Part shown: positions 1 to 8,130 of the stretch, piece after piece
Position numbering within the stretch: the stretch's first letter is position 1
Layout of the letters: each line of letters opens with the position of its first letter
Assembly (NCBI GenBank): GCA_040905265.1
Contig: JBBDRW010000133.1
Location: forward strand, 1-25,196
Source of the DNA: JBBDRW01 sp040905265
GTDB lineage: Bacteria; Bacteroidota; Rhodothermia; Balneolales; Balneolaceae
DNA: 25,196 nucleotides
Reading direction: 5' to 3'
Program-made: the position numbers and the translations under genes
Notes under the pieces: generated by a model
The model's database searches: none
The model's input: the letters and a program-made list of their open reading frames with translations, nothing else
Told to the model about the DNA's origin: nothing

Positions 1-225
1 AATATCCCGGCAGACGGCAGAAGAGATCGGCTGAAACGTAGATCTGGAGATCGGTTTGAGGTTCAAAAATCTCCAATCCTCATCTCTGGGTGATGGAAAC
101 GGCGTCTCTTGTAATGCTTCAAGGCTGGACATCCGGATTTCCCGCAATAACGGTTGATCCGTCTTCTTGCTGTAGGAAGCCAGTTGATGAAGCACAGAAT
201 CTGCTTTCGTTGCGGTTCCCTTCAT
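1..225 (-). CDS. sufD: SufD, Fe-S cluster assembly protein (N-terminal part, cut by window edge)
   Basis: Reading leftward from an ATG at 225, 75 codons stay open to the window edge. The peptide begins MKGTATKADSVLHQLASYSK and contains PFPSPRDEDWRFLNL at about residues 46-60. This matches the N-terminal SufD pattern, where a proline-rich stretch precedes an acidic E/D-x-W-R/K-x-x-x-L segment. SufD pairs with SufB in the SufBC2D scaffold that builds Fe-S clusters in the cytosol. The start overlaps the sufC stop (TAATG), indicating translational coupling, and the sufB-sufC-sufD order is the standard one. The catalytic region, including the His conserved in E. coli SufD, lies outside the window, so only the N-terminus can be judged. 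Confidence 0.85.
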   Translation of the reverse strand, partial: MKGTATKADSVLHQLASYSKKTDQPLLREIRMSSLEALQETPFPSPRDEDWRFLNLKPISRSTFQPISSAVCRDI

Positions 226-995
226 TACTTCTCTCCATTTACAGTTGCGAGTGGTTCGAGCCAGTCATATCCCTTGTCTTCCAGTTTCAAAGCAAGATCC
301 TTACCACCGGATTTTACAATTTTCCCACCGATCATTACATGGACGAAATCAGGTTCAATGTAATTCAACAGACGCTGATAGTGGGTAATCAATACAAATG
401 TATTCTCATCATGGTGCAGCGTGTTAATGCCGGCGGCTACCGTTTTGAGTGCATCGATATCCAGACCGGAGTCAGTTTCGTCCAGCAGAGCCAGTTTCGG
501 TTCCAGTACGGCCATCTGGAAAATTTCATTCCTCTTCTTTTCACCCCCGGAGAACCCTGCGTTCACAGCACGCTCAAGAAACTCCCGTTTCATCTCCACC
601 ATCTCCAGTTTCGGGCCGATGTAATCTTCAAACTCAAGTGGATCCAGCTCCTCCCTTCCACGAGACGCTGCAATCGTATTATAGGATTCACGCAGAAGCG
701 TGCTGTTGGTTACACCGGGAACTTCAACCGGATATTGAAATGCAAGAAAAATACCGCGATGCGCTCGTTCATCCGGATCGAGTTCCAGGATATTCTCTCC
801 CTCATAGAGAATTTCACCTTCCGTCACTTCGTAAGCGTAATGGCCGGCGATTACCTTAGCCAGCGTACTCTTGCCGCTGCCATTCGGACCCATGATGGCA
901 TGAATCTCACCCTTTTTCACTTTCAGGTTCAACCCTTTGAGGATCGGCGTTCCATCCTCTTCCACTTCTGCATATAAATTTTTAATCTCTAACAC
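225..995 (-). CDS. sufC: SufC, ABC-type ATPase of the SUF Fe-S assembly system
   Basis: A 256-residue cytosolic ATPase that drives conformational change in the SufBC2D scaffold. All ABC motifs are present: Walker A GPNGSGKST (36-44), Q-loop at FQYP (Gln87), a signature-like FSGGEKKR (148-155), Walker B LALLDE (168-173) followed by the SufC-typical TDSGLD, and the switch His in LITHY (205). The length matches the family. The start is GTG at 995; there is no ATG upstream in frame, and the next Met lies inside the Walker A region, so GTG is required. It sits 36 bases after sufB and overlaps sufD, as expected of one transcript. Confidence 0.97.
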   Translation of the reverse strand: MLEIKNLYAEVEEDGTPILKGLNLKVKKGEIHAIMGPNGSGKSTLAKVIAGHYAYEVTEGEILYEGENILELDPDERAHRGIFLAFQYPVEVPGVTNSTLLRESYNTIAASRGREELDPLEFEDYIGPKLEMVEMKREFLERAVNAGFSGGEKKRNEIFQMAVLEPKLALLDETDSGLDIDALKTVAAGINTLHHDENTFVLITHYQRLLNYIEPDFVHVMIGGKIVKSGGKDLALKLEDKGYDWLEPLATVNGEK

Positions 996-1031
996 GTGTT
1001 CTGTCTTTATTGATTTACGGTTACTAGTAAT

Positions 1032-2474
1032 TTATCCAACACTGCCTTCCAGTTTGATTCCGAGCAGCTTGTTTGCCTCCACAGCAAACTCCATAGGCAA
1101 CTCTTTCAGCACCTCTTTACAAAATCCATTGACAACCATGGAGATTGCATCGTCCTCACTCATGCCTCGCTGTTGCAGGTAAAAGATCTGGTCCTCCCCT
1201 ACCCTTGACGTCGTCGCCTCATGCTCTACCTGGCTGGTTGGATTAGCAGATTCAATATATGGAAATGTATGAGCACCACACGTTTGTCCAATTAACATAG
1301 AATCGCACTGAGAGTAATTCCGGGCATTGTCAGCATTTTTTGAGATCTTCACCTGCCCTCGATAACTGTTATTCGAGTGGCCTGCAGAGATCCCTTTGGA
1401 GATGATGGTGCTTTTTGTATTCTTGCCAAGGTGAATCATCTTGGTACCGGTATCCGCTTGCTGCCGTTTGCTGGTTACTGCAACCGAATAAAACTCACCG
1501 ATTGAGTTGTCACCCTTCAATATCACGCTTGGATACTTCAGTGTTACGGCTGAACCGGTTTCAAGCTGTGTCCAGGAGATTTTGGAATTGTCACCCTTGC
1601 AAATACCCCGTTTGGTCACAAAGTTGTAGATCCCCCCCTTTCCATCTTCGTCACCGGCATACCAGTTTTGTATGGTGGAGTATTTAATTTCGGCATTCTC
1701 CAGTGCTACAAGTTCAACGACCGCAGCATGTAGCAGATTTTGGTCATACATAGGTGCTGTACACCCTTCCAGGTAGCTCACATGGCTGTTATCCTCAGCG
1801 ATGATGAGCGTTCTTTCAAACTGGCCGGAATCCATATTGTTGATCCGGAAATAGGTTGAGAGTTCCATCGGGCAGATCGTATCCTTCGGGACGTAACAGA
1901 ACGAGCCGTCAGAAAATACGGCGGAATTCAACGCTGCATAGAAATTGTCTCCCGCCGGAACAACGGACCCCATATATTTTTTTACCAGTTCCGGATATTT
2001 CTGTATCGCTTCGGAGATCGAGCAGAAAATGACACCTGCCTCCGCCAGTTTCTCCTTGAACGTTGTAAAGATAGAGACACTGTCAAAAACCGCATCCACA
2101 GCAACCCCGGCAAGCATCTTCTGCTCTTCCAGAGGGATTCCCAGCTTTTCATACGTCTCCCTTATCTTCGGGTCTACATCTTCCAGACTTTCGACTTTCG
2201 GTTTGTTTTTCGGGGAAGAGTAGTATTGAATTTTGTCAAATTCAGGCTTTTCATAAGTGGCATTGAACCACTCCGGCTCCTCCATCTCTTTCCAATGCCG
2301 ATAGGCTTTCAACCTGAACTCGGTCATCCAGTCCGGTTCATCCTTGATCTTTGAGAGGTGCCGAATAATATCCTCACTCAACCCTTTCGGAAAATCGTCA
2401 TACTCGATATCGGTAGAGAAGCCATACTTATACTCCTCACCAATCATCGCTTCCAATGCTTTTGTTTCACTCAT
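1032..2474 (-). CDS. sufB: SufB, Fe-S cluster assembly scaffold protein
   Basis: SufB is the scaffold subunit on which nascent clusters assemble, together with SufD and the SufC ATPase. The C-terminal half is near-canonical: QCDSMLIG, then CGAHTFPYIE, EHEATTS, GEDQ and an ending in LEGSVG. From the ATG, Cys390 (in QCDSMLIG) and Glu419 (in EHEATTS) line up with E. coli Cys405 and Glu434, the residues reported as important for cluster assembly. I chose ATG at 2474, giving 480 residues. A GTG two codons upstream (2480) would add two residues, and neither has a convincing Shine-Dalgarno sequence. It is the first gene of the visible suf operon. No SufR/Rrf2 regulator, SufS or SufE is visible here. 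Confidence 0.97.
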   Translation of the reverse strand: MSETKALEAMIGEEYKYGFSTDIEYDDFPKGLSEDIIRHLSKIKDEPDWMTEFRLKAYRHWKEMEEPEWFNATYEKPEFDKIQYYSSPKNKPKVESLEDVDPKIRETYEKLGIPLEEQKMLAGVAVDAVFDSVSIFTTFKEKLAEAGVIFCSISEAIQKYPELVKKYMGSVVPAGDNFYAALNSAVFSDGSFCYVPKDTICPMELSTYFRINNMDSGQFERTLIIAEDNSHVSYLEGCTAPMYDQNLLHAAVVELVALENAEIKYSTIQNWYAGDEDGKGGIYNFVTKRGICKGDNSKISWTQLETGSAVTLKYPSVILKGDNSIGEFYSVAVTSKRQQADTGTKMIHLGKNTKSTIISKGISAGHSNNSYRGQVKISKNADNARNYSQCDSMLIGQTCGAHTFPYIESANPTSQVEHEATTSRVGEDQIFYLQQRGMSEDDAISMVVNGFCKEVLKELPMEFAVEANKLLGIKLEGSVG

Positions 2475-2714
2475 AGTCACTCATTAGCAGATTTACATTG
2501 AGCAGCTATACCACTGCTTATGTTTATTTGGAATTGATAAATATAAGAAATTTTCAGCCCTCATTAAACTTTCACTTGAATCAGAATACCTCTGCATAAA
2601 ATGGTGAGAACGGCTAATATCTATACCTATAATATCGAGTCATACAGCCCCTATATCCAATAGATAGTGGCTATTGCAGAAATTGAGACCTCCTATTTCA
2701 AACTCGAATCCTCC
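2475..2714. other. Intergenic region before sufB
   Basis: There is no credible gene in these 240 bases, which must hold the sufB promoter and the 3' end of the long operon to the right. On the minus strand an AT-rich stretch around 2530-2550 contains TTATATTTATC, which could supply a -10 element, but I find no matching -35 at normal spacing. A small perfect inverted repeat, CAATAG (2658-2663) and CTATTG (2671-2676) with a 7-base loop, lies about 40 bases past the transporter stop. It lacks a T-run, so I do not call it a terminator. Confidence 0.4.
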
Positions 2715-3575
2715 CTACAGTATCAAACAGATGGCTACTACCGACAAGACGAGCCCACACCACTGCAAGGTTGAGAGCCGGTCACTCCAATAAAACAGCC
2801 CCAGAACTGCAGCACCGAAGACAGTGAAAAGGTTAACGAGTGAATAGACGACTCCTCCCTGCAGCAGAGCAAGAGCTTCTACGAGAAAGTACACAGAGAA
2901 GAGATTCGGAATACCGATAGAGATACCGGCAACCAGTTCACCTGAAGTAATCGACCACTCTCTCCGGATCGCAAGATAGAGGGTCCCGACACAGGCGGAC
3001 ACGAAAAAAACAGAACCCAAAAACGGCCAGAGAGAGAGCAAAGATGAGAAATCCGATTCATAAATCTTCAACGAGGCATCTCCGACACCCGTCATCAGAA
3101 AAAGAAGGAGAAGGAGGCCTGGGTAGTGATGGTGAAGCGTTTTCGGCCTGTCCGGTTTCTCCGGCAATAACAGCCAAAGCACACAAAAGACCAGGAAAAT
3201 TCCTGTCCATTGCAGCGGATTCAGGAACTCCTGGTACCATATTACCGAGAGGAGTACCGGCAGGATCAGTGAAAGGCGCATTGAGGCCACGCTCACTCCC
3301 AACCCATTGTAATAAACCGATTTGCTGAAAACCAGGTAATTGAGAAAAAAGAGTGTACCGGTCAGCAGAATTAAAACCGGGAGTGAAAGCGGCCAGCCAG
3401 CCATCACAACAGGCACCGGGGCGTTGAATAACAGGAAAGCGAGGGTTGCCGCAACAGTGTAATTCACGGTCAATACCCTGAATATATGAAATCCTTTCAC
3501 TTCAGACCGCTTCAGCAGATGTGCAACAAGTATCGAGCAGAGTGAACTGGCGAGTATATAAGCCCAGGCAGTCAT
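2715..3575 (-). CDS. EamA/DMT-family membrane transporter
   Basis: A 286-residue, almost wholly hydrophobic protein with about ten predicted membrane segments in two similar halves, the layout and length of EamA-type drug/metabolite transporters. The inner-membrane segments run from the N-terminal WAYILASSLCSILVAHLL to the C-terminal LSVVAICLIL. A charged linker around PEKPDRPKT separates the halves. The substrate cannot be read from sequence; relatives export metabolites or amino acids or carry nucleotide sugars. The ATG at 3575 is one base past the stop of the envelope protein upstream, so translation is likely coupled. It is the last gene of the greA-led run. Family assignment is good; function is open. 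Confidence 0.8.
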   Translation of the reverse strand: MTAWAYILASSLCSILVAHLLKRSEVKGFHIFRVLTVNYTVAATLAFLLFNAPVPVVMAGWPLSLPVLILLTGTLFFLNYLVFSKSVYYNGLGVSVASMRLSLILPVLLSVIWYQEFLNPLQWTGIFLVFCVLWLLLPEKPDRPKTLHHHYPGLLLLLFLMTGVGDASLKIYESDFSSLLSLWPFLGSVFFVSACVGTLYLAIRREWSITSGELVAGISIGIPNLFSVYFLVEALALLQGGVVYSLVNLFTVFGAAVLGLFYWSDRLSTLQWCGLVLSVVAICLIL

Positions 3576-3576
3576 C

Positions 3577-5331
3577 TTACTGTGCGAGGTCTATCGTCAG
3601 GTTCCCAAAAGCGTGAATCTCCTGAGCACGATCAAACAGCCTCCGGCTTGTATAGTCAATCTGGCGCTCCAGATATCGAGTAAGGTCATGAAGCATCGTA
3701 CGGCGTTGTTGAAGGCCTTTTGCCAAAAAGTACGGAAATATATGGTGGTACCGGTTCTCCGAACGGCCACCTGCAAACAGGCCGGAGGTCTGGCCGGCCC
3801 CGGAACTGAAAATCACAGCACTGTTCGGATGAACCTGCTGGATCCGGTTTGAAAACTGAAAGAGCGCTGTGACTCTCTCATCCATATTCCGGATGACGGA
3901 TGGAAAGCGTTGTTGGTCATGGGTAAACTCCAGGTCTACAAAAAGAACCAGCTTTTCGGAACTCCTCTCCGCTATCGGCAGAACCCAATCTTCCAGCAAT
4001 ATCTGCTCCCGTTCATCCTCTTCGTTCAGCCGGTCCAGGACGATTCGAAATCCGTCTCCTTCCTCAACCGGTACGATCGAAGCGTACCCGGTTATGTAGA
4101 GATAGGCCGAGCGAATGGAATCAGGGAAAAATTCTGATGAGCCGCCCGGCTCTTCGATCCGGGCGGCATCCAGAGAATAAAGCCTCTCCTCAGACAGATG
4201 AAACCCGTTTCTGAAATAGAGTTCGATAAGCTGTAGATCCCGCTCTAAATAGGTCCTGTGGCCAATCTGATTTCCCGTATGATTATGAAGCAGGTAAGCG
4301 GTGTCCAATGAGTCAGCACTCCGGAGGACCGGTACATAGCTTTCGACATCGATCCCGCCAAACGGTATTTCTTCTATCGATATGACGGTTGGCGAGTCTC
4401 CGTTATCGACCGCACGCCAGTGAATCATTCCCGCACTTTTCTCTACATAAACGGCAGATCCGCCCAGCTGAACTTCATACCACTGATCATCATAGTCTCC
4501 CAGATAGATAAATTCACTTCCACTTCCTACCTCTGTCAGAGATGATTGTCCGGTAATAATCGGGCTGTTCCGGATTTCTGTTGCAGGTACATCTATATGT
4601 ACAACCGGTTCCAGGAAACTGTCGATCGGGTACCGAAAGTTCTGTTCCCGGTCATTAAACCGCAGAAAAATCTCCATCCCACCTGGTTCAGGCCCGGTTA
4701 TAGCGTGGTCCCGGACGAGTGAAGCCAGATTGACCCGAAGTTCCGGTTCTGCAAACGTGTCCGAGCTCCTTGAAAGCAGTGTGTCACCCCGAAAGTAGAT
4801 TTGTAAGTCGAAAGAGAGCGGGAGATCCATCCGGGTAACCCGGACCGTATCTGAACGGACGACCGTACCGCTTCTGCCCAATAATCTGCGTTCACCGGTA
4901 TATATCGCATCTCCAACCGGTTTCAGGTTGGTAACAGCCAGGGTTGTCAACAGTATACCTGCTGCATTCAGTGCAAGGGATTGTCGGTTAGTAGGGTTTG
5001 TCAGTAACAGATCACTGTTGGCCGCATAGAAAGAGAGTCCCGCTCCAAGCAAGCTTGATAATGTGAAACCCCAACGCGGCCTGTATTGCTGAAGAGTCCG
5101 TTCTACCTGTACCCGCTGGATATATTCCAGCTCCTGAATCGAATGAAGTGTAACATCAAAGTAGGGAGAATCAGGTGACGGTTCATCCTGAACCAGCAAG
5201 GTATGGAATGAAGAGCGCAGAACGGGCTGTTCACCGCTGTCTGTGGCAGACGGATCCACAACAACCCAGCGGCTGCTTGTGCACTGCATCAAGGTGAGGG
5301 ATGCCAACAGTATGAGTAGTGTCTGTTTCAT
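3577..5331 (-). CDS. Envelope protein with SH3b-like and degenerate caspase-like (C14) domains
   Basis: This 584-residue protein starts with a signal peptide (MKQTLLILLASLTLMQC). A Cys at 17 could be lipidated, but Gln at -1 is atypical for a lipobox. Hydrophobic stretches lie at about 89-107 and 118-135. Residues about 246-300 look like a bacterial SH3 domain (GSGSEFIYLGDYDDQWYEVQ). Residues about 328-584 follow the order of caspase-fold (C14) proteins: VESYVPVL, then a Tyr-containing region and helix, LYITGY where active members have the catalytic His-Gly, LVLFVDLEF where they have Asp-x-Cys, then FPYFLAKGL and a C-terminal HDLTRYLERQ region ending in GN. By eye the His is Tyr416 and the Cys is Glu468, so it should be catalytically dead. 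This is my alignment, not a search. The gene starts two bases after the barrel gene and abuts the transporter gene. Confidence 0.6.
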   Translation of the reverse strand: MKQTLLILLASLTLMQCTSSRWVVVDPSATDSGEQPVLRSSFHTLLVQDEPSPDSPYFDVTLHSIQELEYIQRVQVERTLQQYRPRWGFTLSSLLGAGLSFYAANSDLLLTNPTNRQSLALNAAGILLTTLAVTNLKPVGDAIYTGERRLLGRSGTVVRSDTVRVTRMDLPLSFDLQIYFRGDTLLSRSSDTFAEPELRVNLASLVRDHAITGPEPGGMEIFLRFNDREQNFRYPIDSFLEPVVHIDVPATEIRNSPIITGQSSLTEVGSGSEFIYLGDYDDQWYEVQLGGSAVYVEKSAGMIHWRAVDNGDSPTVISIEEIPFGGIDVESYVPVLRSADSLDTAYLLHNHTGNQIGHRTYLERDLQLIELYFRNGFHLSEERLYSLDAARIEEPGGSSEFFPDSIRSAYLYITGYASIVPVEEGDGFRIVLDRLNEEDEREQILLEDWVLPIAERSSEKLVLFVDLEFTHDQQRFPSVIRNMDERVTALFQFSNRIQQVHPNSAVIFSSGAGQTSGLFAGGRSENRYHHIFPYFLAKGLQQRRTMLHDLTRYLERQIDYTSRRLFDRAQEIHAFGNLTIDLAQ

Positions 5332-5333
5332 CG

Positions 5334-6551
5334 TTAAAACGTAATGACCGCACCGAATCCGATTAAGTGACGCAAGGAAACGGAGTCTTCCTGGCCTGGC
5401 TGTGAGAGCCAGAATGGAACTTCGTACCGGATGACAAACCCCCTCGGATTGCCCAGATAATCCGGGATAGAGAGAGAGAGTGCAAGGCCAGCACCGGCAC
5501 TGCTCAGGAGTTTTTCCGGTTCAGTTTCCGTAAATCCGGGTCCGAACCCTGTGTCAGAAAAGAGATAGGAACGGAATGACAGAAGTGAACCCAGAATCTC
5601 TGACCTCTGGATGAGGCGGTTAACCGGATTAGGCAGGTCCAGCTCAAGATTCCATGCTGCAACCGAAGCATAGAGTTCGGGATTGCCATTTCGGAGTGAC
5701 CTCATCTCCATCCGGGTGTACCCTCTCAGGTTTGCCCCTCCGGCCGTTTGCAGATAACCGCTTTCCGCCCATGCAACCGGAATTGTCCCTCTGGATCTGG
5801 TGAGTGGATTTTCCAGTTTGTTTATAGCAGGCCCACTGCCCACAAGATGCCGGTACTCGGGGAGGGCATTCCGGCTTGTTACTCCCAAATATCCGCGTGT
5901 TTTCAGCTTTATCTCCTCGCGAATTTCTATGATCTGAATAATCGAAAGGTTTCCGGAGACAAAGGGTGTATGGAGTATATTTGCATCTGCCGAAAGTGAG
6001 AACCGGAAGTTGCCAACCCGATTATCCTGCCAGTGATCTGCCGTCAGACGGATCAACCCTTTCCACTCACTGCTCCAGAGTTCAGGAAAAAGAGTGTAGT
6101 CAGGATTATATCTTTGTTCAGCATGATAACCCACTGAGACCTCCCATACATCTCTGTGGTTAAACGGTTGCTGCCACCGTTTATGGAAACTCACTCCATG
6201 TTGCTGATACCCTTCACGGATTGAACTGAGTAGCTGAAGAGAGCCTTCACTGCCGTAGGTCGAAATAGACGGGATCGGCTCGGTATAACGAACCCGGTAT
6301 GAGAGCGGATTAACAGGCAGCCAGGTACCCAGCCATACCGCTGCATCCAGACGGTGCGGCCCCTCTTCGTCACTGCCGGGAACCCTCCCTTCGAACTGTA
6401 CACCCACCCGGATACCGTCCACATCATTGTACCAGAGATCCGGGTAGAACATACCCTCATACGACTCCGTGAGGGAAGCCTGGGCGGCAAGTGTCGGTAC
6501 AAATCCTACACTCAACATCAGAATCGCTAAGATCCGGCTGGTAACTTCCAC
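5334..6551 (-). CDS. Omp85/surface-antigen-type outer-membrane beta-barrel, no POTRA domain
   Basis: A 405-residue protein with an N-terminal signal peptide of about 24 residues ending near LAAQA, followed by alternating polar/hydrophobic strands throughout and a final LIGFGAVITF, whose terminal Phe is typical of outer-membrane barrels. GGANLRGY (271-278) resembles the loop-6 RGY/RGF signature of the Omp85/D15 family, and SIPDYLGNPRGFVIRYEVPF is a typical late strand pair. The mature length of about 380 residues suits a 16-stranded barrel with no room for POTRA repeats. YNDVDGIRVGVQF near the N-terminus recalls barrels fused to peptidases in Bacteroidota. The start is GTG at 6551, overlapping the NUDIX gene by 25 bases, with GAAGA just upstream. 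A later in-frame ATG (codon 12) would cut into the signal peptide. Confidence 0.7.
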   Translation of the reverse strand: MEVTSRILAILMLSVGFVPTLAAQASLTESYEGMFYPDLWYNDVDGIRVGVQFEGRVPGSDEEGPHRLDAAVWLGTWLPVNPLSYRVRYTEPIPSISTYGSEGSLQLLSSIREGYQQHGVSFHKRWQQPFNHRDVWEVSVGYHAEQRYNPDYTLFPELWSSEWKGLIRLTADHWQDNRVGNFRFSLSADANILHTPFVSGNLSIIQIIEIREEIKLKTRGYLGVTSRNALPEYRHLVGSGPAINKLENPLTRSRGTIPVAWAESGYLQTAGGANLRGYTRMEMRSLRNGNPELYASVAAWNLELDLPNPVNRLIQRSEILGSLLSFRSYLFSDTGFGPGFTETEPEKLLSSAGAGLALSLSIPDYLGNPRGFVIRYEVPFWLSQPGQEDSVSLRHLIGFGAVITF

Positions 6552-6994
6552 TCTTCAAGAATTTTGTTGGTTTGTAACAATCGGTTGATCAGTTGCAGGA
6601 TCCGCACCTGCTCGGGCCAGAAGACGGCTGACTCCGCTTCCTCCAGACTCGCCCACCTGAAACCGGTATGTTCATCATTCAGGATAATCTTCTGCTCCGG
6701 ATCTATTTCGGCCGCAAACGGTGGAATCAGGTGGACGGAGTCCGTCGAGGCCTCATAAAAGTGGTTAAGGGTTGGGACAGTCCAGAATGTAACCGGGTGC
6801 AGAGCAGTCTCCTCCAGGAGTTCTCTTCGGGCAGCTTCCCAGCTCATTTCACCGGTTTTTACTTTTCCACCGATCATCCGCCACTGTCCTGCATAGATCT
6901 TCTGTCCGGACCGTTGCAATAGCAGGAACCGGGGCGTAGTTCCATCCATTCTGTAAGCGTAGAGGTCAATCAGTTTTTTTTCAGGTGATGGCAT
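6527..6994 (-). CDS. NUDIX hydrolase, NudB-like
   Basis: NUDIX enzymes cleave nucleoside diphosphates linked to another moiety. From the ATG at 6994 (155 residues) the box reads G43-x5-E49-x7-REL-x-EE-T-A-L65, matching GX5EX7REUXEEXGU except that the usual Gly is Ala64. GQWRMIGGKV before it and DEHTGFRWASLEEA after it resemble NudB-type dihydroneopterin-triphosphate or dNTP pyrophosphatases, but the substrate is not determinable. A TTG at 7027 would add 11 residues; I prefer the ATG because the fold begins at about KKLIDLYAYR. It follows uxs in the same direction and its 3' end overlaps the barrel gene. Confidence 0.85.
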   Translation of the reverse strand: MPSPEKKLIDLYAYRMDGTTPRFLLLQRSGQKIYAGQWRMIGGKVKTGEMSWEAARRELLEETALHPVTFWTVPTLNHFYEASTDSVHLIPPFAAEIDPEQKIILNDEHTGFRWASLEEAESAVFWPEQVRILQLINRLLQTNKILEEWKLPAGS

Positions 6995-7042
6995 AAGGGC
7001 TGATATGGTACCTTTCAATTCCGGCAAATCGTGAACTTCAGG

Positions 7043-8050
7043 CTATTCCGAACCGCCTGTTTGACTCCTTGAAGAGTTTCGGAACGATTCACTGCCAGGT
7101 AGCACCCCGTCGATAACAGCCTGAAAATAATCCAGGGTTTTCAATAACCCCTCTCTTCGGTTCACAGACGGTTTCCATCCCAAAATAGTGGTCGCCCGGG
7201 TGATATCCGGTTTTCGGACCATTGGGTCGTCTTTCGGGAGTGCTTTAAAAACGATCCGGCTTCGGCTCCCTGTAAGTTCCAAAATCTCTCTGGCAAATTC
7301 GAGGATTGAGATCTCCTGGGGATTTCCGATATTCACCGGCTCTGCATAATCACTTTGAGACAGCAGGTAGATCCCTTCAATCAGATCATCTACATAGGTA
7401 AAGGAGCGGGTTTGTGAACCGTCACCAAAAACTGTCAGGTCTTCCCCTCTCAATGCCTGCCCCATAAACGCGGGAAGCGCCCTGCCATCCTCAAGCCTCA
7501 TACGGGAGCCATAGGTATTAAATATACGCACAATACGGGTGTCGACACCGTGAAAACGATGATACGCCATCGTCATTGCCTCTGCAAACCGCTTTGCCTC
7601 ATCATATACACCCCGAAAACCGATCGGATCGACATTGCCCAGGTAGGTTTCAGGCTGGGGATGTACAAGCGGATCACCATAAACTTCACTGGTAGATGCA
7701 AGTAAAAAACGGGCCTGTTTAGCTTTTGCCAGCCCCAGTGCCTTGTGAGTGCCCAGAGAACCGACCTTCAGCGTCTGAATCGGCATCTCAAGATAGTCGG
7801 CCGGAGATGCAGGAGAAGCGAAATGAAGAATCAGATCCAGGTCTTCGGAAATATCGATATAGTTGGTAACGTCATGGTGTATAAACCGGAACTGAGGCTT
7901 CTCCTCGAGATGCTCAATATTCGACCTGCTGCCTGTAAGCAGATTATCCATGCAGATCACCTCATACCCTTCCAAGAGAAATCGATCGCAGAGATGGGAA
8001 CCCAAAAATCCGGCACCGCCGGTAATCAAAACACGTTTGGAATTCGACAA
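7043..8050 (-). CDS. uxs: UDP-glucuronate decarboxylase (UDP-xylose synthase)
   Basis: A 335-residue short-chain dehydrogenase/reductase of the extended NAD-dependent epimerase group that converts UDP-glucuronate to UDP-xylose plus CO2 in the cytosol. The NAD-binding GGAGFLG is at 11-17. The catalytic region STSEVYGDP is at 119-127, with Y149-xxx-K153 in GVYDEAK. FASPASPADY, RIFNTYGSRM, GDGSQTRSFTYVDDL and NIGNPQE are all hallmarks of UXS as opposed to UDP-glucose 4-epimerase. It lies 80 bases downstream of ugd, which makes its substrate, so the pair form a two-step route. The C-terminal tail after about 320 is Ser/Arg-rich and variable. A generic dTDP-glucose dehydratase is less likely given the ASPASP and NTYGSRM motifs. 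Confidence 0.9.
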   Translation of the reverse strand: MSNSKRVLITGGAGFLGSHLCDRFLLEGYEVICMDNLLTGSRSNIEHLEEKPQFRFIHHDVTNYIDISEDLDLILHFASPASPADYLEMPIQTLKVGSLGTHKALGLAKAKQARFLLASTSEVYGDPLVHPQPETYLGNVDPIGFRGVYDEAKRFAEAMTMAYHRFHGVDTRIVRIFNTYGSRMRLEDGRALPAFMGQALRGEDLTVFGDGSQTRSFTYVDDLIEGIYLLSQSDYAEPVNIGNPQEISILEFAREILELTGSRSRIVFKALPKDDPMVRKPDITRATTILGWKPSVNRREGLLKTLDYFQAVIDGVLPGSESFRNSSRSQTGGSE

Positions 8051-8130
8051 TATCGGAGTGATTCAATTATGGTTATAACCTGGCATTCATCCCGGATTCG
8101 CTGGGCTGTACCGGAATCATACAGTCTGGA

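Noticed and set aside
90..977. Long plus-strand open frame (295 codons) over sufC
   Set aside because: It is antisense to an unmistakable SufC with every ABC motif; the translation has no recognisable domain.
5278..5331. Lipoprotein call for the caspase-fold protein
   Set aside because: Cys17 follows LMQ, and Gln at -1 is unusual for signal peptidase II, so lipidation is left open rather than asserted.
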